A stretch of 64,000 nt of DNA from Pseudomonas sp. DNDY-54 (GCF_019880365.1 NZ_CP082271.1:930001-994000); one strand, 5' to 3'. Shown: positions 53,993 through 63,007, numbered from the stretch's first letter. Numbers and translations are program-made. The notes: a model not told the origin generated them from the sequence alone.

Positions 53993-55483
53993 ATGACGCA
54001 ACACGATAGCGAAGCCGTGGATTTGGTGTTGGTGGGAGCCGGCATCATGAGTGCGACTCTGGCCGTACTGCTTAAAGAGCTCGATCCCAACATCAGGCTG
54101 GAAATTGTAGAACTGCAGGAGTCTGGAGCTGTTGAGAGCTCGAACCCCTGGAACAATGCCGGCACTGGCCACGCTGGTCTGTGTGAGCTGAACTACACGC
54201 CGGACAGCAAAGACGGTTCGATCGACATCAAGAAAGCGGTCACGATCAACACGCAGTTTGAGGTCTCGAAGCAATTCTGGGCCTATCTGACCGGCCGTGA
54301 AGGCTTTGGCAGCCCGCGTGACTTCCTCAATGTCGTACCGCACCTGAGCTTCGTTCGTGGTACCAAGAACATTGATTACCTCAAGCGCCGTTTCAACGCG
54401 CTGAAGACGCACCACGCCTTCGAGAACATGGTCTACACCGAAGACCGCGCGACGATGGAAGAGTGGATGCCCCTGATGATGCCGGGCCGGCCTGTTGACG
54501 AGCCCATCGCGGCTACCCGTGCGCTGAATGGCACTGACGTCAACTTCGGCGAGCTGACCCGGCAGATGCTGGACTATCTCGCAGCCAAGCCTGGCGTGAA
54601 GATGTCCTATTACCAGAAGGTCACAGGCCTCGCGCGCCATGGCAAAGGCTGGCGCGTCGAGATCAAGAATACGCGTGACGGCAGCAATCGCGAGCTCGAT
54701 GCCGGCTTCGTCTTCCTTGGCGCAGGTGGGGCGGCGTTGCCGCTACTGCAGATGTCCGATATCGAGGAAGGCAAGGGCTACGGCGGCTTCCCGGTCAGCG
54801 GTCAATGGCTGCGTTGCGACAATCCGGAGATCGTCAAACAACACCAGGCCAAGGTCTACAGTCTGGCCGCCGTTGGCGCACCGCCGATGTCCGTTCCGCA
54901 TCTGGACACCCGTGTCGTGGACGGCAAGAAATCCCTCCTGTTCGGCCCCTACGCCGGCTTCACGACGAAATTTCTCAAGCACGGCTCGCCGCTCGATCTG
55001 CCCATGTCGATCCGCCCGGGCAACCTGAAACCAATGCTTGCCGTAGCCCGCGACAACATGGACTTGACGCGCTACCTGATCAAGGAAGTCCGGCAATCTA
55101 TGGAGGATCGCCTGGAAACCTTGCGTGGTTTCTACCCAGAAGCCAAGGCTGAGGATTGGCGTCTGGAAGTGGCCGGGCAGCGCGTGCAGATCATCAAGAA
55201 AGACCCCAAAAAGGGCGGCATTCTGCAATTCGGCACCGAGCTGGTCTCGGCCAAGGATGGTTCCATCGCCGCGCTGTTGGGTGCCTCTCCGGGCGCCTCT
55301 GTCACAGTGCCCATCATGCTCGATCTGATCGAACGCTGCTTCCCTGAGCAGGCCAAGAGCGAAGGGTGGAGCCAAAAGCTCGACGAAATCTTCCCGGCCC
55401 GCGAAAAGGTGCTTGAAGCCGACCCGGTCGCGTATCGAGAGGTGGCTATGATGGTCGACAAGCGCCTGGGTCTCGCCGACTAA
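53993..55483 (+). CDS. mqo: Malate:quinone oxidoreductase
   Basis: 496 aa. This membrane-associated FAD enzyme oxidises malate to oxaloacetate and passes electrons to quinone. The N-terminal FAD loop VDLVLVGAGIMSATLAVLL is followed by SSNPWNNAGTGHAGLCELNY, both typical of Mqo. The ATG at 53993 has GGAG nine bases upstream; the in-frame codons from 53972 are part of the leader. The gene is monocistronic, with a structured leader before it and a terminator after it. Confidence 0.97.
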   Translation: MTQHDSEAVDLVLVGAGIMSATLAVLLKELDPNIRLEIVELQESGAVESSNPWNNAGTGHAGLCELNYTPDSKDGSIDIKKAVTINTQFEVSKQFWAYLTGREGFGSPRDFLNVVPHLSFVRGTKNIDYLKRRFNALKTHHAFENMVYTEDRATMEEWMPLMMPGRPVDEPIAATRALNGTDVNFGELTRQMLDYLAAKPGVKMSYYQKVTGLARHGKGWRVEIKNTRDGSNRELDAGFVFLGAGGAALPLLQMSDIEEGKGYGGFPVSGQWLRCDNPEIVKQHQAKVYSLAAVGAPPMSVPHLDTRVVDGKKSLLFGPYAGFTTKFLKHGSPLDLPMSIRPGNLKPMLAVARDNMDLTRYLIKEVRQSMEDRLETLRGFYPEAKAEDWRLEVAGQRVQIIKKDPKKGGILQFGTELVSAKDGSIAALLGASPGASVTVPIMLDLIERCFPEQAKSEGWSQKLDEIFPAREKVLEADPVAYREVAMMVDKRLGLAD

Positions 55484-55521
55484 GCGTACCACTGGCCTAC
55501 TGGGCCTACTGGGCCATCAAG

Positions 55522-55556
55522 AGCCGCGCTGCTTTCACAAGCTGCGCGGCTTTTTA
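55522..55556 (+). terminator. Intrinsic terminator after mqo
   Basis: AGCCGCGC pairs with GCGCGGCT, with an inner AGC/GCT extension, followed by TTTTTATT. Just before it lie short tandem copies of CTACTGGGC (55489-55515). Confidence 0.88.
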
Positions 55557-55559
55557 TTG

Positions 55560-55599
55560 GGTGGCTGAGCCATGGCTTATTAGGTGGCTGAGCCATGGC
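55560..55599. repeat. 23-bp-period tandem duplication at the 3' end of a small gene
   Basis: GGTGGCTGAGCCATGGC occurs at 55560-55576 and again at 55583-55599. The second copy encodes the last residues (HGSAT) of the minus-strand small gene, so its 3' end has been duplicated just beyond the stop codon. Probably replication slippage. Confidence 0.85.
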
Positions 55600-55783
55600 G
55601 TTGAAGCGCCTGCTGCGGTAGTACCTGCCCGATCCAGCTCAAGCGAATCTCGTTGATTTCAACCCAGCGTTCGCCGCGCGGCGACTGTGGAGCGGTCATC
55701 AGCATAAGGCAACGACGGTGCTCATCAAGCAACGCGTAGTGGCGTCTTGGAGGGCGCCGAAAGAACACGGTCAGCAGGCGCAT
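55580..55783 (-). CDS. Conserved small hypothetical protein (PA4639-like)
   Basis: 67 aa. The sequence begins MRLLTVFFRRPPRRHYALLD and has a conserved-looking WVEINEIRLSWIGQVLP segment. I place it with the small gene next to mqo in P. aeruginosa by position and partial recall. Arg-rich N-terminus, no membrane segment. Function is unknown. It faces mqo tail to tail. Confidence 0.6.
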   Translation of the reverse strand: MRLLTVFFRRPPRRHYALLDEHRRCLMLMTAPQSPRGERWVEINEIRLSWIGQVLPQQALQRHGSAT

Positions 55784-55941
55784 GGACAGCTTCCGAATGT
55801 TTCGGGACGTTATCGCACGCTGGCGTTACCGTTCGATGACGGGCCCGCGTTCTGTCCGAGGCTGTTTTCCCTGGCCGCTGTCAGGTGAATGCAGCGCTGG
55901 TTATACTGCGGGCCATCATCCCTAACCTGGAGTAAGACAGC

Positions 55942-56526
55942 ATGCTGAAACGCCTGTTGTTCAGTCTTGCCGCCGCATCGGCTCTGGCTCTGGCTGGTTG
56001 CGCCCATAGCCCGCAACAGCTCGACCCCAATCCAAAGATCACCGGTACCATCAACCCCGTCGGACAAGGGCAGCCCGTATCGGTGCGAGTGGTGGATGGA
56101 CGGCCATCGCCCACGCTAGGAACCCGTGGCGGCTTGTATCCGGAAACCAGCGCTGTGATCGTGCCGAAGGATAAGGTAGTGCCCAAACTTCAGGCGCAGG
56201 CTGAAGCTGCAGTGCGATTGCTCGGCTTCACGCCGTCACCCAACGCATATAACGCGCCTCAGCTGACCCTGACGCTGGCTGAGCTGAAATACCAATCCCC
56301 CAAGGAAGGCCTCTATGTCACCGAGGCGACTATCGGCGCGACATTCCGCGTAGAAGTACAAAACGGCGGCCGCCGTTATACCGGTCGCTACGGCGCTTCG
56401 CTGAATCAGCGCTTCGGGATGGCGCCGAACGAGCAGACCAACACCAAGCTCGTGACTGAAGTGTTAAGCGATGCGCTAAGCCGTGCCTTCCGCGACCAGA
56501 ACATCGGACAGGTATTGGCCCAGTAA
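55942..56526 (+). CDS. YajG-family lipoprotein
   Basis: 194 aa. Signal peptide MLKRLLFSLAAASALALAG with lipobox LAGC places the mature N-terminus at Cys20. The rest resembles YajG: VVDGRPSPTLGTRGGLY, LGFTP and NTKLVTEVLSDALSRAF. YajG is an outer-membrane lipoprotein of unknown function linked to ampG and beta-lactam phenotypes in enteric bacteria. A terminator follows. Confidence 0.88.
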   Translation: MLKRLLFSLAAASALALAGCAHSPQQLDPNPKITGTINPVGQGQPVSVRVVDGRPSPTLGTRGGLYPETSAVIVPKDKVVPKLQAQAEAAVRLLGFTPSPNAYNAPQLTLTLAELKYQSPKEGLYVTEATIGATFRVEVQNGGRRYTGRYGASLNQRFGMAPNEQTNTKLVTEVLSDALSRAFRDQNIGQVLAQ

Positions 56527-56559
56527 GTCGATGCAACGAGCGAGCTTCGTTGCAATACA

Positions 56560-56585
56560 AACCCGCCGCGCTGGCGGGTTTTTTG
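56560..56585 (+). terminator. Intrinsic terminator after the YajG-like gene
   Basis: ACCCGCC-GCGCT-GGCGGGT followed by TTTTT. A second small hairpin (GCAACGA/TCGTTGC, 56533-56553) precedes it. The next 230 bases up to the minus-strand terminator contain nothing recognised. Confidence 0.93.
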
Positions 56586-56817
56586 TTTCAGTAGGCGGCC
56601 GGTTGCGGCCCGGCCATCCCCGGAGTGTTGAACAGATCGGCACCGCTGAGCGCGGAACTCACCGGTAGGGCTGTGCTGATGATGGAAGGCAATTTCTGAG
56701 GCGCTAACGGGGTGATAGCTGTGTGCGCCGTTGCCGTAATATAACCATGATATGCACGCCTTCAGGCTTTTCGTGCTGATGGCGCCCGTGAGTAATCCCG
56801 GCAGGCGCAGCAGAAAA

Positions 56818-56848
56818 GAAAACGCCCCGACGAGGCGGGGCGTTTTCA
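56818..56848 (-). terminator. Intrinsic terminator after the DUF1329 gene
   Basis: GAAAACGCCCCG and CGGGGCGTTTTC form a 12-bp palindromic stem with T-runs on both strands. It lies 20 bases past the DUF1329 stop. Confidence 0.93.
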
Positions 56849-56867
56849 TGGGTCGCAGCGTTAGGGA

Positions 56868-58244
56868 TCAACGCACGCCGGAGTTGCGCAGGGCGGCCGG
56901 GGTGTACTGATTGGAGGTGGCTTCGTAGTTATAGGTGTAGGGGTTCTTTTCCTCGTTCTTCATGCCCATCACCAGGTAACGGCCGGAGACCAGGTCGTAC
57001 AGCGTTTCCATTGAGTACAGCGGTACCTGAACATTGAAAAAGTATTGAGAGTGCGCTTCGGCGACACGCCACAGCGTGTTGCGGCCGTCGTAGTGGTCAA
57101 TGACAGCAGCCTGCCAAGTGTCCTCATCGATGAAGAAATGGCGCTTGGCATAGATATGCCGCTCACCACTCTTCAGGGTCGCCTCGACTTCCCACACACG
57201 ATGCAGCTCGTAGCGGGTCAGGTCCTGGTTGATGTGCCCGGCCTTGATGATGTCGTCATATTTGAGTGTCGGTGAGTCCAGACGATAGGAGTTATACGGG
57301 ATGTACATCTCCTTCTTGCCGACCAGTTTCCAGTCGTAGCGATCCGGTGCACCGTTGAACATGTCCAGGTTGTCGGCGGTGCGAAGGCCATCGGCCGCGG
57401 TACCCGGGCCGTCATAGGCCACCTGGGGTGCACGACGAACGCGGCGCTGTCCGGCGTTGTAAATCCACGCCATGCGCGGCTCTTTCACCTGGTCCAGGGT
57501 CTCGTGAACGAGCAAGACGTTACCGGCGAGTCGAGATGGCTCAGTGACTTGCTGCTTGAAGTAGAACAGCACGTTGCCGTGTTTCTCCGGGTTGTAGTCG
57601 CGCAGCGTGTCGGTGTAGACCACTTCGTCGACGAACTTGACCAGGCTGTAACTACCGTTCACCTGCGGCGTGGCTTGGGCCACGACACGACGAGCGGAGC
57701 CACCGCGGTAGCGGGTGATGTGGTTCCAGGCTACTTCGAGGCCGTCCTGTGGGATCGGGAAGGCAATCGCCGTATCAAAGTTCGCCAGGCCGTTGCCGCC
57801 ACGAACCAGCTCGGTCTGTGTTGCGTTCTTCTTCGCGGCGTCGAGGATGCGCTGCGGAACGGTCGCGCTGCGGCGGGTTTCGAAGACTGGTAAGCGATAG
57901 GTGTCGGGGTAGCGCTTGAGCATGGCGATCTGGCCAGGGCTCAGGTTGTCTTTGTATTGCTCGAAGTTCTGAGCAGTGATCGTGAACTTCGGTTTGTCAT
58001 TCGGGAAAGGGTCGCCGACGAAGCCATCGCTGCTGACGGTCGCAGCATCTATCGCCAGGCCGCCGGTCCATGCCGGAATAGTGCCGGCGGCATTGCCTGC
58101 CATCTCAGCGCCAATGGGTGTCAGGCTGTCGCCCAGTTTGGACGCTTCCGACTCGGATACCGCTGCCATAGCCCCACCTGCCAGCATGGCGCTTGCTAGC
58201 AAAGAGAGTGTGAGGGCCCCCGTCTTCAATTTGTTCTTATTCAT
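56868..58244 (-). CDS. DUF1329 periplasmic/outer-membrane-associated protein
   Basis: 458 aa from the ATG at 58244 (MNKNKLKTGALTLSLLASAML). A Sec signal peptide ends near AMA. The mature protein has DUF1329 features, including LTPIGAEMAGNAAGTIPAWTGG and AWIYNAGQRRVRRAP. The fold resembles LolB-like lipid-binding proteins, and family members usually pair with DUF1302 porin-like proteins in steroid or alkane uptake. No DUF1302 gene is adjacent here, so its partner is elsewhere. Confidence 0.9.
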   Translation of the reverse strand: MNKNKLKTGALTLSLLASAMLAGGAMAAVSESEASKLGDSLTPIGAEMAGNAAGTIPAWTGGLAIDAATVSSDGFVGDPFPNDKPKFTITAQNFEQYKDNLSPGQIAMLKRYPDTYRLPVFETRRSATVPQRILDAAKKNATQTELVRGGNGLANFDTAIAFPIPQDGLEVAWNHITRYRGGSARRVVAQATPQVNGSYSLVKFVDEVVYTDTLRDYNPEKHGNVLFYFKQQVTEPSRLAGNVLLVHETLDQVKEPRMAWIYNAGQRRVRRAPQVAYDGPGTAADGLRTADNLDMFNGAPDRYDWKLVGKKEMYIPYNSYRLDSPTLKYDDIIKAGHINQDLTRYELHRVWEVEATLKSGERHIYAKRHFFIDEDTWQAAVIDHYDGRNTLWRVAEAHSQYFFNVQVPLYSMETLYDLVSGRYLVMGMKNEEKNPYTYNYEATSNQYTPAALRNSGVR

Positions 58245-58673
58245 GGTTCGGTCCTGTGATCTTGGATAACTGGTTCCCTGCGAGCGATGCCGTAAGCGCG
58301 GCGTTCGCAGGTGGCAACTTCCACGAAAGCGATAGCGGGCCGTCGCAGCCCGGTAACCGGCGTCATCGACGCAACGATTACAAATTGCCATTTGCTCGAC
58401 TCCGCGGCAGTCCCGCCCGGTTGCTCAAGACGGGCGCACGCTCTATTTCGGTTCTTCGAGGCAAGGTGAGGGTGTAGTCAGGCGCGACTATAAGTCAACA
58501 ATCGAGACGGCACCTATCTGCATAAATGGCGCAAATACCCGGCAAATTGCCATCCCTCAGTCAGCTTCCGTTTGGTCGGGAAGTGGCAGAACCCATCGTC
58601 CCGCTTCGGTAGACTTCGGCGCCGTGATCGAGGCCTGAACAGGCCTGCTTTTTTACGTCTTGTGGAGGTTTGG
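58245..58673. other. Divergent gap between DUF1329 gene and a small membrane-protein gene
   Basis: 430 bases without a credible gene. It contains GGCAAATTGCC near 58542-58552 and CAAATTGCCATTTG near 58381-58394, related palindromes around AAATTGCC that may be an operator. A terminator-like hairpin lies at 58631-58654. No strong promoter pair was seen. Confidence 0.5.
58631..58654 (+). terminator. Terminator-like hairpin in a leader
   Basis: AGGCC-TGAACA-GGCCT followed by GC and six T. It ends 9 bases before the GGAGG of the next gene, so it must either end a short upstream RNA or attenuate that gene. Confidence 0.7.
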
Positions 58674-58955
58674 TTGTTGTTTCAGTTCGAACTTACGCGG
58701 CTGGCAGCTTTGACGCCCCTGCTCAATTCAATGGCGCTGCTCATCGCGTTTGGAGGGGCCTGGTTGCTGCTGGCGACGCGCTGGCGCCGGCAGCTCGCGC
58801 GTCAGTCGGTGGGCTTGGCTCGCGGCGGCCACGCGGTATTCGGTGAGCATGCTGGTGCGGCCGCTACTCAGCGCATCGACCGATTCTTCTATGGTTTTGG
58901 CTTTAGCAGCCTCGGCCTGGCCTGGCTGCTGTCTTCACTTACCCGACTGGTTTGA
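58674..58955 (+). CDS. Small hydrophobic protein of unknown function
   Basis: 93 aa from TTG at 58674; GGAGG at 58664-58668 lies five bases upstream (a second TTG follows directly). One or two membrane segments (LLNSMALLIAFGGAWLLLAT and FGFSSLGLAWLLSSL) flank a basic region. No family was recognised. The ATG at 58731 is an alternative start. Confidence 0.6.
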   Translation: MLFQFELTRLAALTPLLNSMALLIAFGGAWLLLATRWRRQLARQSVGLARGGHAVFGEHAGAAATQRIDRFFYGFGFSSLGLAWLLSSLTRLV

Positions 58956-58978
58956 TTTCCGCCGGAGACTTGTTGCGA

Positions 58979-60142
58979 TTAGAGACTTAAGCCCGCCCTC
59001 AGCCGGTGCTGATTGCGTACCGGCGTAGCGTACTGCTGGATGAGATAGGGCTGCTGCACGCTCGGGCAAGCTGCCAAGCGCTTGCTCCACTCCGCTTCAG
59101 CGCGTGCGATTTCGTCACGGTCGAAGAGCTCGACGAGTTCGGGGATTGTGAGTGCCGGGTCGCGCCCGTCCCAGATCCGGTACGCCAGATAATTGACCGG
59201 AAACAGACGGTAGTCGCCGAGAATCTGCTGATCGACAGCCGTTGCGAGCAGTTTAGGGTCGTCTGGGACGTCTGTGATCGGCGTGCCGAAACTGACGTGT
59301 ACGCGACCTTTATAGCCAGTGATCCCTAACGCAATGCTGGTGTCATCCTCACCCGGCGCCTTGACGTAAGTGCCGGTGGTAGCGCGAATGTATAGCTCGC
59401 GGGCTTTGGCCTGATCGCAAGGGTCGTATTCATAACTGATCGAGACCGGCGTCGGCCGTAGCGCTGACAGGGTTTCAGCGAAGGGGTCGTCTTTGCGGCT
59501 CATGTGGAGCATTTTGAGGATGGCCGAGTCGGTGCGGTCGTCGCCGTCTTTGGCTCGCCCCTCGGCCTGGGCAATCCATATCGACTCGCCGTCATTGCGA
59601 ATCGAGTGATTGATGTAGGCGGACAGGACCTGATAGGCCGCGAGCTTTTCGCGGCGACCGGTTACCGAGCGCCGCACGATAAAGCTCTTGTTCAACCGCA
59701 TCAGGTCGCTGACGAAGGGCCGCTGCAGCAGGTTGTCGCCGATTGCGATCCGCGGCGTACGCATCTTCGCTTGATACAACGCGTAATTGACGAAGGCCGG
59801 GTCCATCACGATGTCGCGATGGTTGGCCAAAAACAGATAGGCGCAGCCGTGTTCGAGCTTTTCCAGACCGGAGTAGGTGATGCCGTCGGTAGCGCGCTCG
59901 ATCGTGCGGTCCAGGTACATCTCGATTCGCGCTTGCAGCGTGTCGACCGAATGAATGCTGGCGAACTCTCGCCGCAGGCGTTGCGCTATCAGGGGTTTAA
60001 GCATCCAGCCCATTGGGCCCGCGAGCCGAGGAAAGCGGAAATGCGCCAGAATGTCGAGGAACTCTCGGTCGGCGAACAGTCTCGCCATCACGGCAGGGAC
60101 TTCAGCGTCGGCGTAGGGTCGGATGGCTTCGAATTCGTCCAT
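58979..60142 (-). CDS. 1-acyl-sn-glycerol-3-phosphate acyltransferase-like protein
   Basis: 387 aa from the ATG at 60142 (MDEFEAIRPYADAEVPAVMA). It belongs to the PlsC-type acyltransferases, with the NHRD variant of the HX4D motif (LFLANHRDIVMDPAF) and a later WIAQAEGRAKDGDD block in the position of the substrate site. Probably acts on membrane lipids, soluble or peripheral. A second ATG one codon upstream is possible. The 250-base gap to the next gene holds only a weak inverted repeat (CCCAAT/ATTGGG). Confidence 0.85.
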   Translation of the reverse strand: MDEFEAIRPYADAEVPAVMARLFADREFLDILAHFRFPRLAGPMGWMLKPLIAQRLRREFASIHSVDTLQARIEMYLDRTIERATDGITYSGLEKLEHGCAYLFLANHRDIVMDPAFVNYALYQAKMRTPRIAIGDNLLQRPFVSDLMRLNKSFIVRRSVTGRREKLAAYQVLSAYINHSIRNDGESIWIAQAEGRAKDGDDRTDSAILKMLHMSRKDDPFAETLSALRPTPVSISYEYDPCDQAKARELYIRATTGTYVKAPGEDDTSIALGITGYKGRVHVSFGTPITDVPDDPKLLATAVDQQILGDYRLFPVNYLAYRIWDGRDPALTIPELVELFDRDEIARAEAEWSKRLAACPSVQQPYLIQQYATPVRNQHRLRAGLSL

Positions 60143-60397
60143 CATGCTCTCTGTAAGGGATACGACTGAATAACCCCCAATGTCAGGGGTCAATATTGGG
60201 TCTGTAGGCGTCCACGCGGTCGTACCGTTGATGCTGCCAAGACATGACCAGACGTGAGTCGTCTGGCCTGATTGGTCGCAACCTTTGGCGTGTCGCACCC
60301 TGCGGTAACCAAAAAGGGGCCCGCCCGGCGATTCAACGCGCCGCATGGCTCTCGTACTGGACGGCGATTATAGCGGCAAGTCACTCGGGAGACGCTG

Positions 60398-60580
60398 ATG
60401 CTCGAATCACAGGATTATCAATGCCCCTATTGCGGCGAAGGGGTCGAGGCGCTGCTTGATCTCAGTGGCGGTGACCAGCGCTACATCGAAGACTGTCCGG
60501 TGTGTTGTAGGCCGATCGTTTTCGATCTGCGGACCGATGGCTCAGACTGGCAACTCGATGTGCTGCGGGAGGACGAATAA
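60398..60580 (+). CDS. CPXCG-motif cysteine-rich protein
   Basis: 60 aa. The motif CPYCGEGVEALLDLSGGDQ with later DCPVCCRP forms a four-cysteine zinc ribbon. It fits the CPXCG small-protein family, of unknown function. The stop codon abuts the DUF2007 start directly, so the two genes are translated together. Confidence 0.9.
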   Translation: MLESQDYQCPYCGEGVEALLDLSGGDQRYIEDCPVCCRPIVFDLRTDGSDWQLDVLREDE

Positions 60581-60841
60581 ATGCAGCGGATATACGAGCC
60601 TCGGGATCTGCTTGAGGCCGAGATGCTCCGCGGGATGCTGGTCGCCGAGGGCATCGAAACGTATTTGACTGGTCGGCATTTGATCGGTGCGGTGGGCGAG
60701 CTTCCTGCCGCAGGACTGCTCGGGTTGATGGTCGCCGATGAACAGGCCGAGCGCGCACGACAGCTGATCGCTGAGTACAATGGCGCCGAGCCGCTGCCCG
60801 GCGACGAGCCGGAAAGCTACCCAGGCGAGCTCATCTGCTAG
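60581..60841 (+). CDS. DUF2007 putative signal-transducing protein
   Basis: 86 aa. One DUF2007 domain: DLLEAEMLRGMLVAEGIETYL, then the LPAAGLLGLMVADEQAERAR part. The domain is PII-like in shape; no function is established. It is cotranslated with the CPXCG gene. Confidence 0.9.
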   Translation: MQRIYEPRDLLEAEMLRGMLVAEGIETYLTGRHLIGAVGELPAAGLLGLMVADEQAERARQLIAEYNGAEPLPGDEPESYPGELIC

Positions 60842-60915
60842 CCGGGCATCTGCCTGCCGGCCCTCGTTGCTGCCGATAGGCCGCCGTTTTCGATCCGCTT
60901 CCGATGAGTCCTGCC

Positions 60916-61536
60916 ATGTGTGGCCGCTACGCCCTGTTTCGCTGGAGTTCGACCTTTGCTTCGTTGCCCGGCTTTCCTGCTGATCAACAGCCGCATTGGA
61001 GCCTGGCGCCCGGTGCTTCGGTGCTGCTGCTACGGCAGCTAGAGGACAAGCTGCAGCTGAGCAGTGTCCGTTGGGGGCTGACCCCGGCCTGGCTAACCGA
61101 CCTGACTCGGACCCCGGCACAAGCGAGGGCGGAGACGGTGGCTGAGCAGCCGATGTTCCGCGATGCCTTCCGCTTGCGCCGGGGTGTGTTGCCCGCCAAC
61201 GGTTTCTACGAATGGCGCGGCACCGCGCGCAAACGGCCCTATTGGATGACGGCGGAGGATTCGCTGGTCTATTTCGCGGCGATCTGGGAAGCCTATCCGG
61301 TGCCGGGCCACACGTACCTCAGCGCGGCGGTGGTCACCTTACCGGCCGCTAACCAGCGACGCCCATTGATGCTGGGCCAGGCTGCGATGACTGCCTGGCT
61401 CGATCCTGCCACCTCGCCCACAGAGTTGCAGGCACTGTTGGCCACGCCGCAGCCGACCCTACGCGAGCGAGCCTTGGCGACGTTCGTCAACGACCCCAAG
61501 CTGGATGCGCCGGAGTGCCTGACGCCCGTGAATTAG
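60916..61536 (+). CDS. SRAP (YedK/HMCES) family protein, divergent active site
   Basis: 206 aa from the ATG at 60916, which exposes Cys2 after Met removal (MCGRYALF), as needed to form a thiazolidine crosslink with abasic DNA. Arg71-Ala-Glu73 and GFYEW (Glu99) are kept. However, the usual NARAET asparagine is Gln69, and the usual HxR-MP histidine is replaced (AANQRRPLM, Asn146). The APTQ loop is APGA. It may be a slow or non-reversing variant. Residue mapping is by eye. Confidence 0.88.
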   Translation: MCGRYALFRWSSTFASLPGFPADQQPHWSLAPGASVLLLRQLEDKLQLSSVRWGLTPAWLTDLTRTPAQARAETVAEQPMFRDAFRLRRGVLPANGFYEWRGTARKRPYWMTAEDSLVYFAAIWEAYPVPGHTYLSAAVVTLPAANQRRPLMLGQAAMTAWLDPATSPTELQALLATPQPTLRERALATFVNDPKLDAPECLTPVN

Positions 61537-61731
61537 CGAAAGCGGCGCGCTATAGACCGCGCCGATTCCCGTCCTCACCGGTCTATATGTCCTGAGCGCC
61601 TCCTGCGCCTCTCCTACGCCCCGGCGATGGCGCTTGGCGTGACCGGGTTGTGGCTGGCGGCACGCCGCGGCGTGTTGCTCGGAGAACGGGCTCGCTCTAG
61701 CATACGGCGCAGAATCCATGGGAGACGCGAC

Positions 61732-62541
61732 ATGTTAAAGCCGCATTCATTAGCCGTATTTTTGGCAGCCTCCGCGCTGGCCGGTTGCCAGGCGGTCAAT
61801 ACCACCAGTAGCGGCGCGGTCGGGGTCGACCGCAAGCAGTACATGTTCAGCATGTTGTCGACCGAGCAAGTCAATCAGATGTACGCCCAGTCCTACCAGC
61901 AAACGCTGAGCGAGGCGTCGCAGAAGGGGATGCTCGAGAAAAGCAGCGCGATCACCAAGCGCGTCAACACCATCGCCCAGCGCCTGATTGCCGAAGTGCC
62001 CGCGTTTCGCCCGGATGCGGCGCAATGGAACTGGGAGGTTAATGTCATCGATAGCCCGGAGCTGAACGCCAATTGCGGCCCAGGCGGCAAGATCATTTTT
62101 TACACCGGTCTGATCGAGAAGCTGAACCTGACCGATGACGAGATCGCTGCGGTCATGGGGCATGAGATAGCGCACGCGCTGCGAGAGCACGGCCGGGAGG
62201 CGATGTCCAAAGCCTATGGGGTGCAGATGGCGACGCAGATCGGTTCCGCGTTTGGCGTTGGCGACGGCAGCTTGGGCCTGGCCAATATGGGCGTCCAATA
62301 CCTGATGACGCTGCCCAACAGTCGCAGTAATGAGAACGAGGCTGACTTGATTGGGCTGGAGCTGGCTGCACGTGCTGGTTACAACCCCAACGCGGCGGTC
62401 AGTCTTTGGAAGAAGATGGGCGCTGCTGGCGGTTCGGCACCGCCGGAATTCCTTAGCACGCACCCCTCGTCGAGCAGCCGCACTCAGGCATTACAGGAAA
62501 ACATTCCGAAGGTGATGCCGTTGTACAAGCAGGGCCGCTAG
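61732..62541 (+). CDS. M48 family metalloprotease lipoprotein
   Basis: 269 aa from the ATG at 61732. Signal peptide with lipobox LAGC (Cys19). The zinc motif HEIAH is at residues 144-148 and the third ligand is probably Glu203 in NENEAD. GPGGKIIFYTGL precedes the motif, as in LoiP/BepA-like periplasmic proteases that act in outer-membrane quality control. The exact substrate is unknown. The 195 bases before it contain no recognised site. Confidence 0.92.
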   Translation: MLKPHSLAVFLAASALAGCQAVNTTSSGAVGVDRKQYMFSMLSTEQVNQMYAQSYQQTLSEASQKGMLEKSSAITKRVNTIAQRLIAEVPAFRPDAAQWNWEVNVIDSPELNANCGPGGKIIFYTGLIEKLNLTDDEIAAVMGHEIAHALREHGREAMSKAYGVQMATQIGSAFGVGDGSLGLANMGVQYLMTLPNSRSNENEADLIGLELAARAGYNPNAAVSLWKKMGAAGGSAPPEFLSTHPSSSSRTQALQENIPKVMPLYKQGR

Positions 62542-62563
62542 GGTCTGCTAGCCGCCACACGGC

Positions 62564-63007
62564 TCAGTGGGGCGGCAGTTGGACCGGAACGGGCGTCTCC
62601 ATGCCCAGCTGCTTACGGGCACTTTCAAGATCAAAAAGCGTATTGATTTCCTCGATGTCACCGCCCGGGTTGAGTGTCCAGATGGACATCGCGGCGACGG
62701 TCAGGATCTTGCCACTCGGAGCATGCCCGAAGACTGTTTTTTCCAATGTGCCGAACAGGGTACTCGAGGTAACCACGCGGTTGCCTTCACTGAGGCATTC
62801 GTCGACCACCACCTCGAGATCCGGCATGGCCTGCCGGATTTCCCGCACAATCAGGCCGAAGCCGGCGCTATTGACTGGCTGCGCAATGAATGAGCTTTTA
62901 TAGGTGAAGTAACGGCTCTGCAGCTGTTCGGCCAGCGCCAGTCGACCCTTGCTCCAGCTCAGGTCGATATGCTGTTGAACACGCCGTTTACGTTCATCCG
63001 GTGACAT
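62564..63007 (-). CDS. SnoaL-like / ester cyclase family protein
   Basis: 147 aa from the ATG at 63007, with GGAG and GGCGG upstream. It looks like a NTF2-fold SnoaL-like protein: MPDLEVVVDECLSEGNRVVT, FGHAPSGKILTVAAMSIWTL, GGDIEEINTLFD. Such proteins include ester cyclases and small-molecule binders; the substrate is unknown. It is convergent with the M48 gene. Confidence 0.8.
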   Translation of the reverse strand: MSPDERKRRVQQHIDLSWSKGRLALAEQLQSRYFTYKSSFIAQPVNSAGFGLIVREIRQAMPDLEVVVDECLSEGNRVVTSSTLFGTLEKTVFGHAPSGKILTVAAMSIWTLNPGGDIEEINTLFDLESARKQLGMETPVPVQLPPH

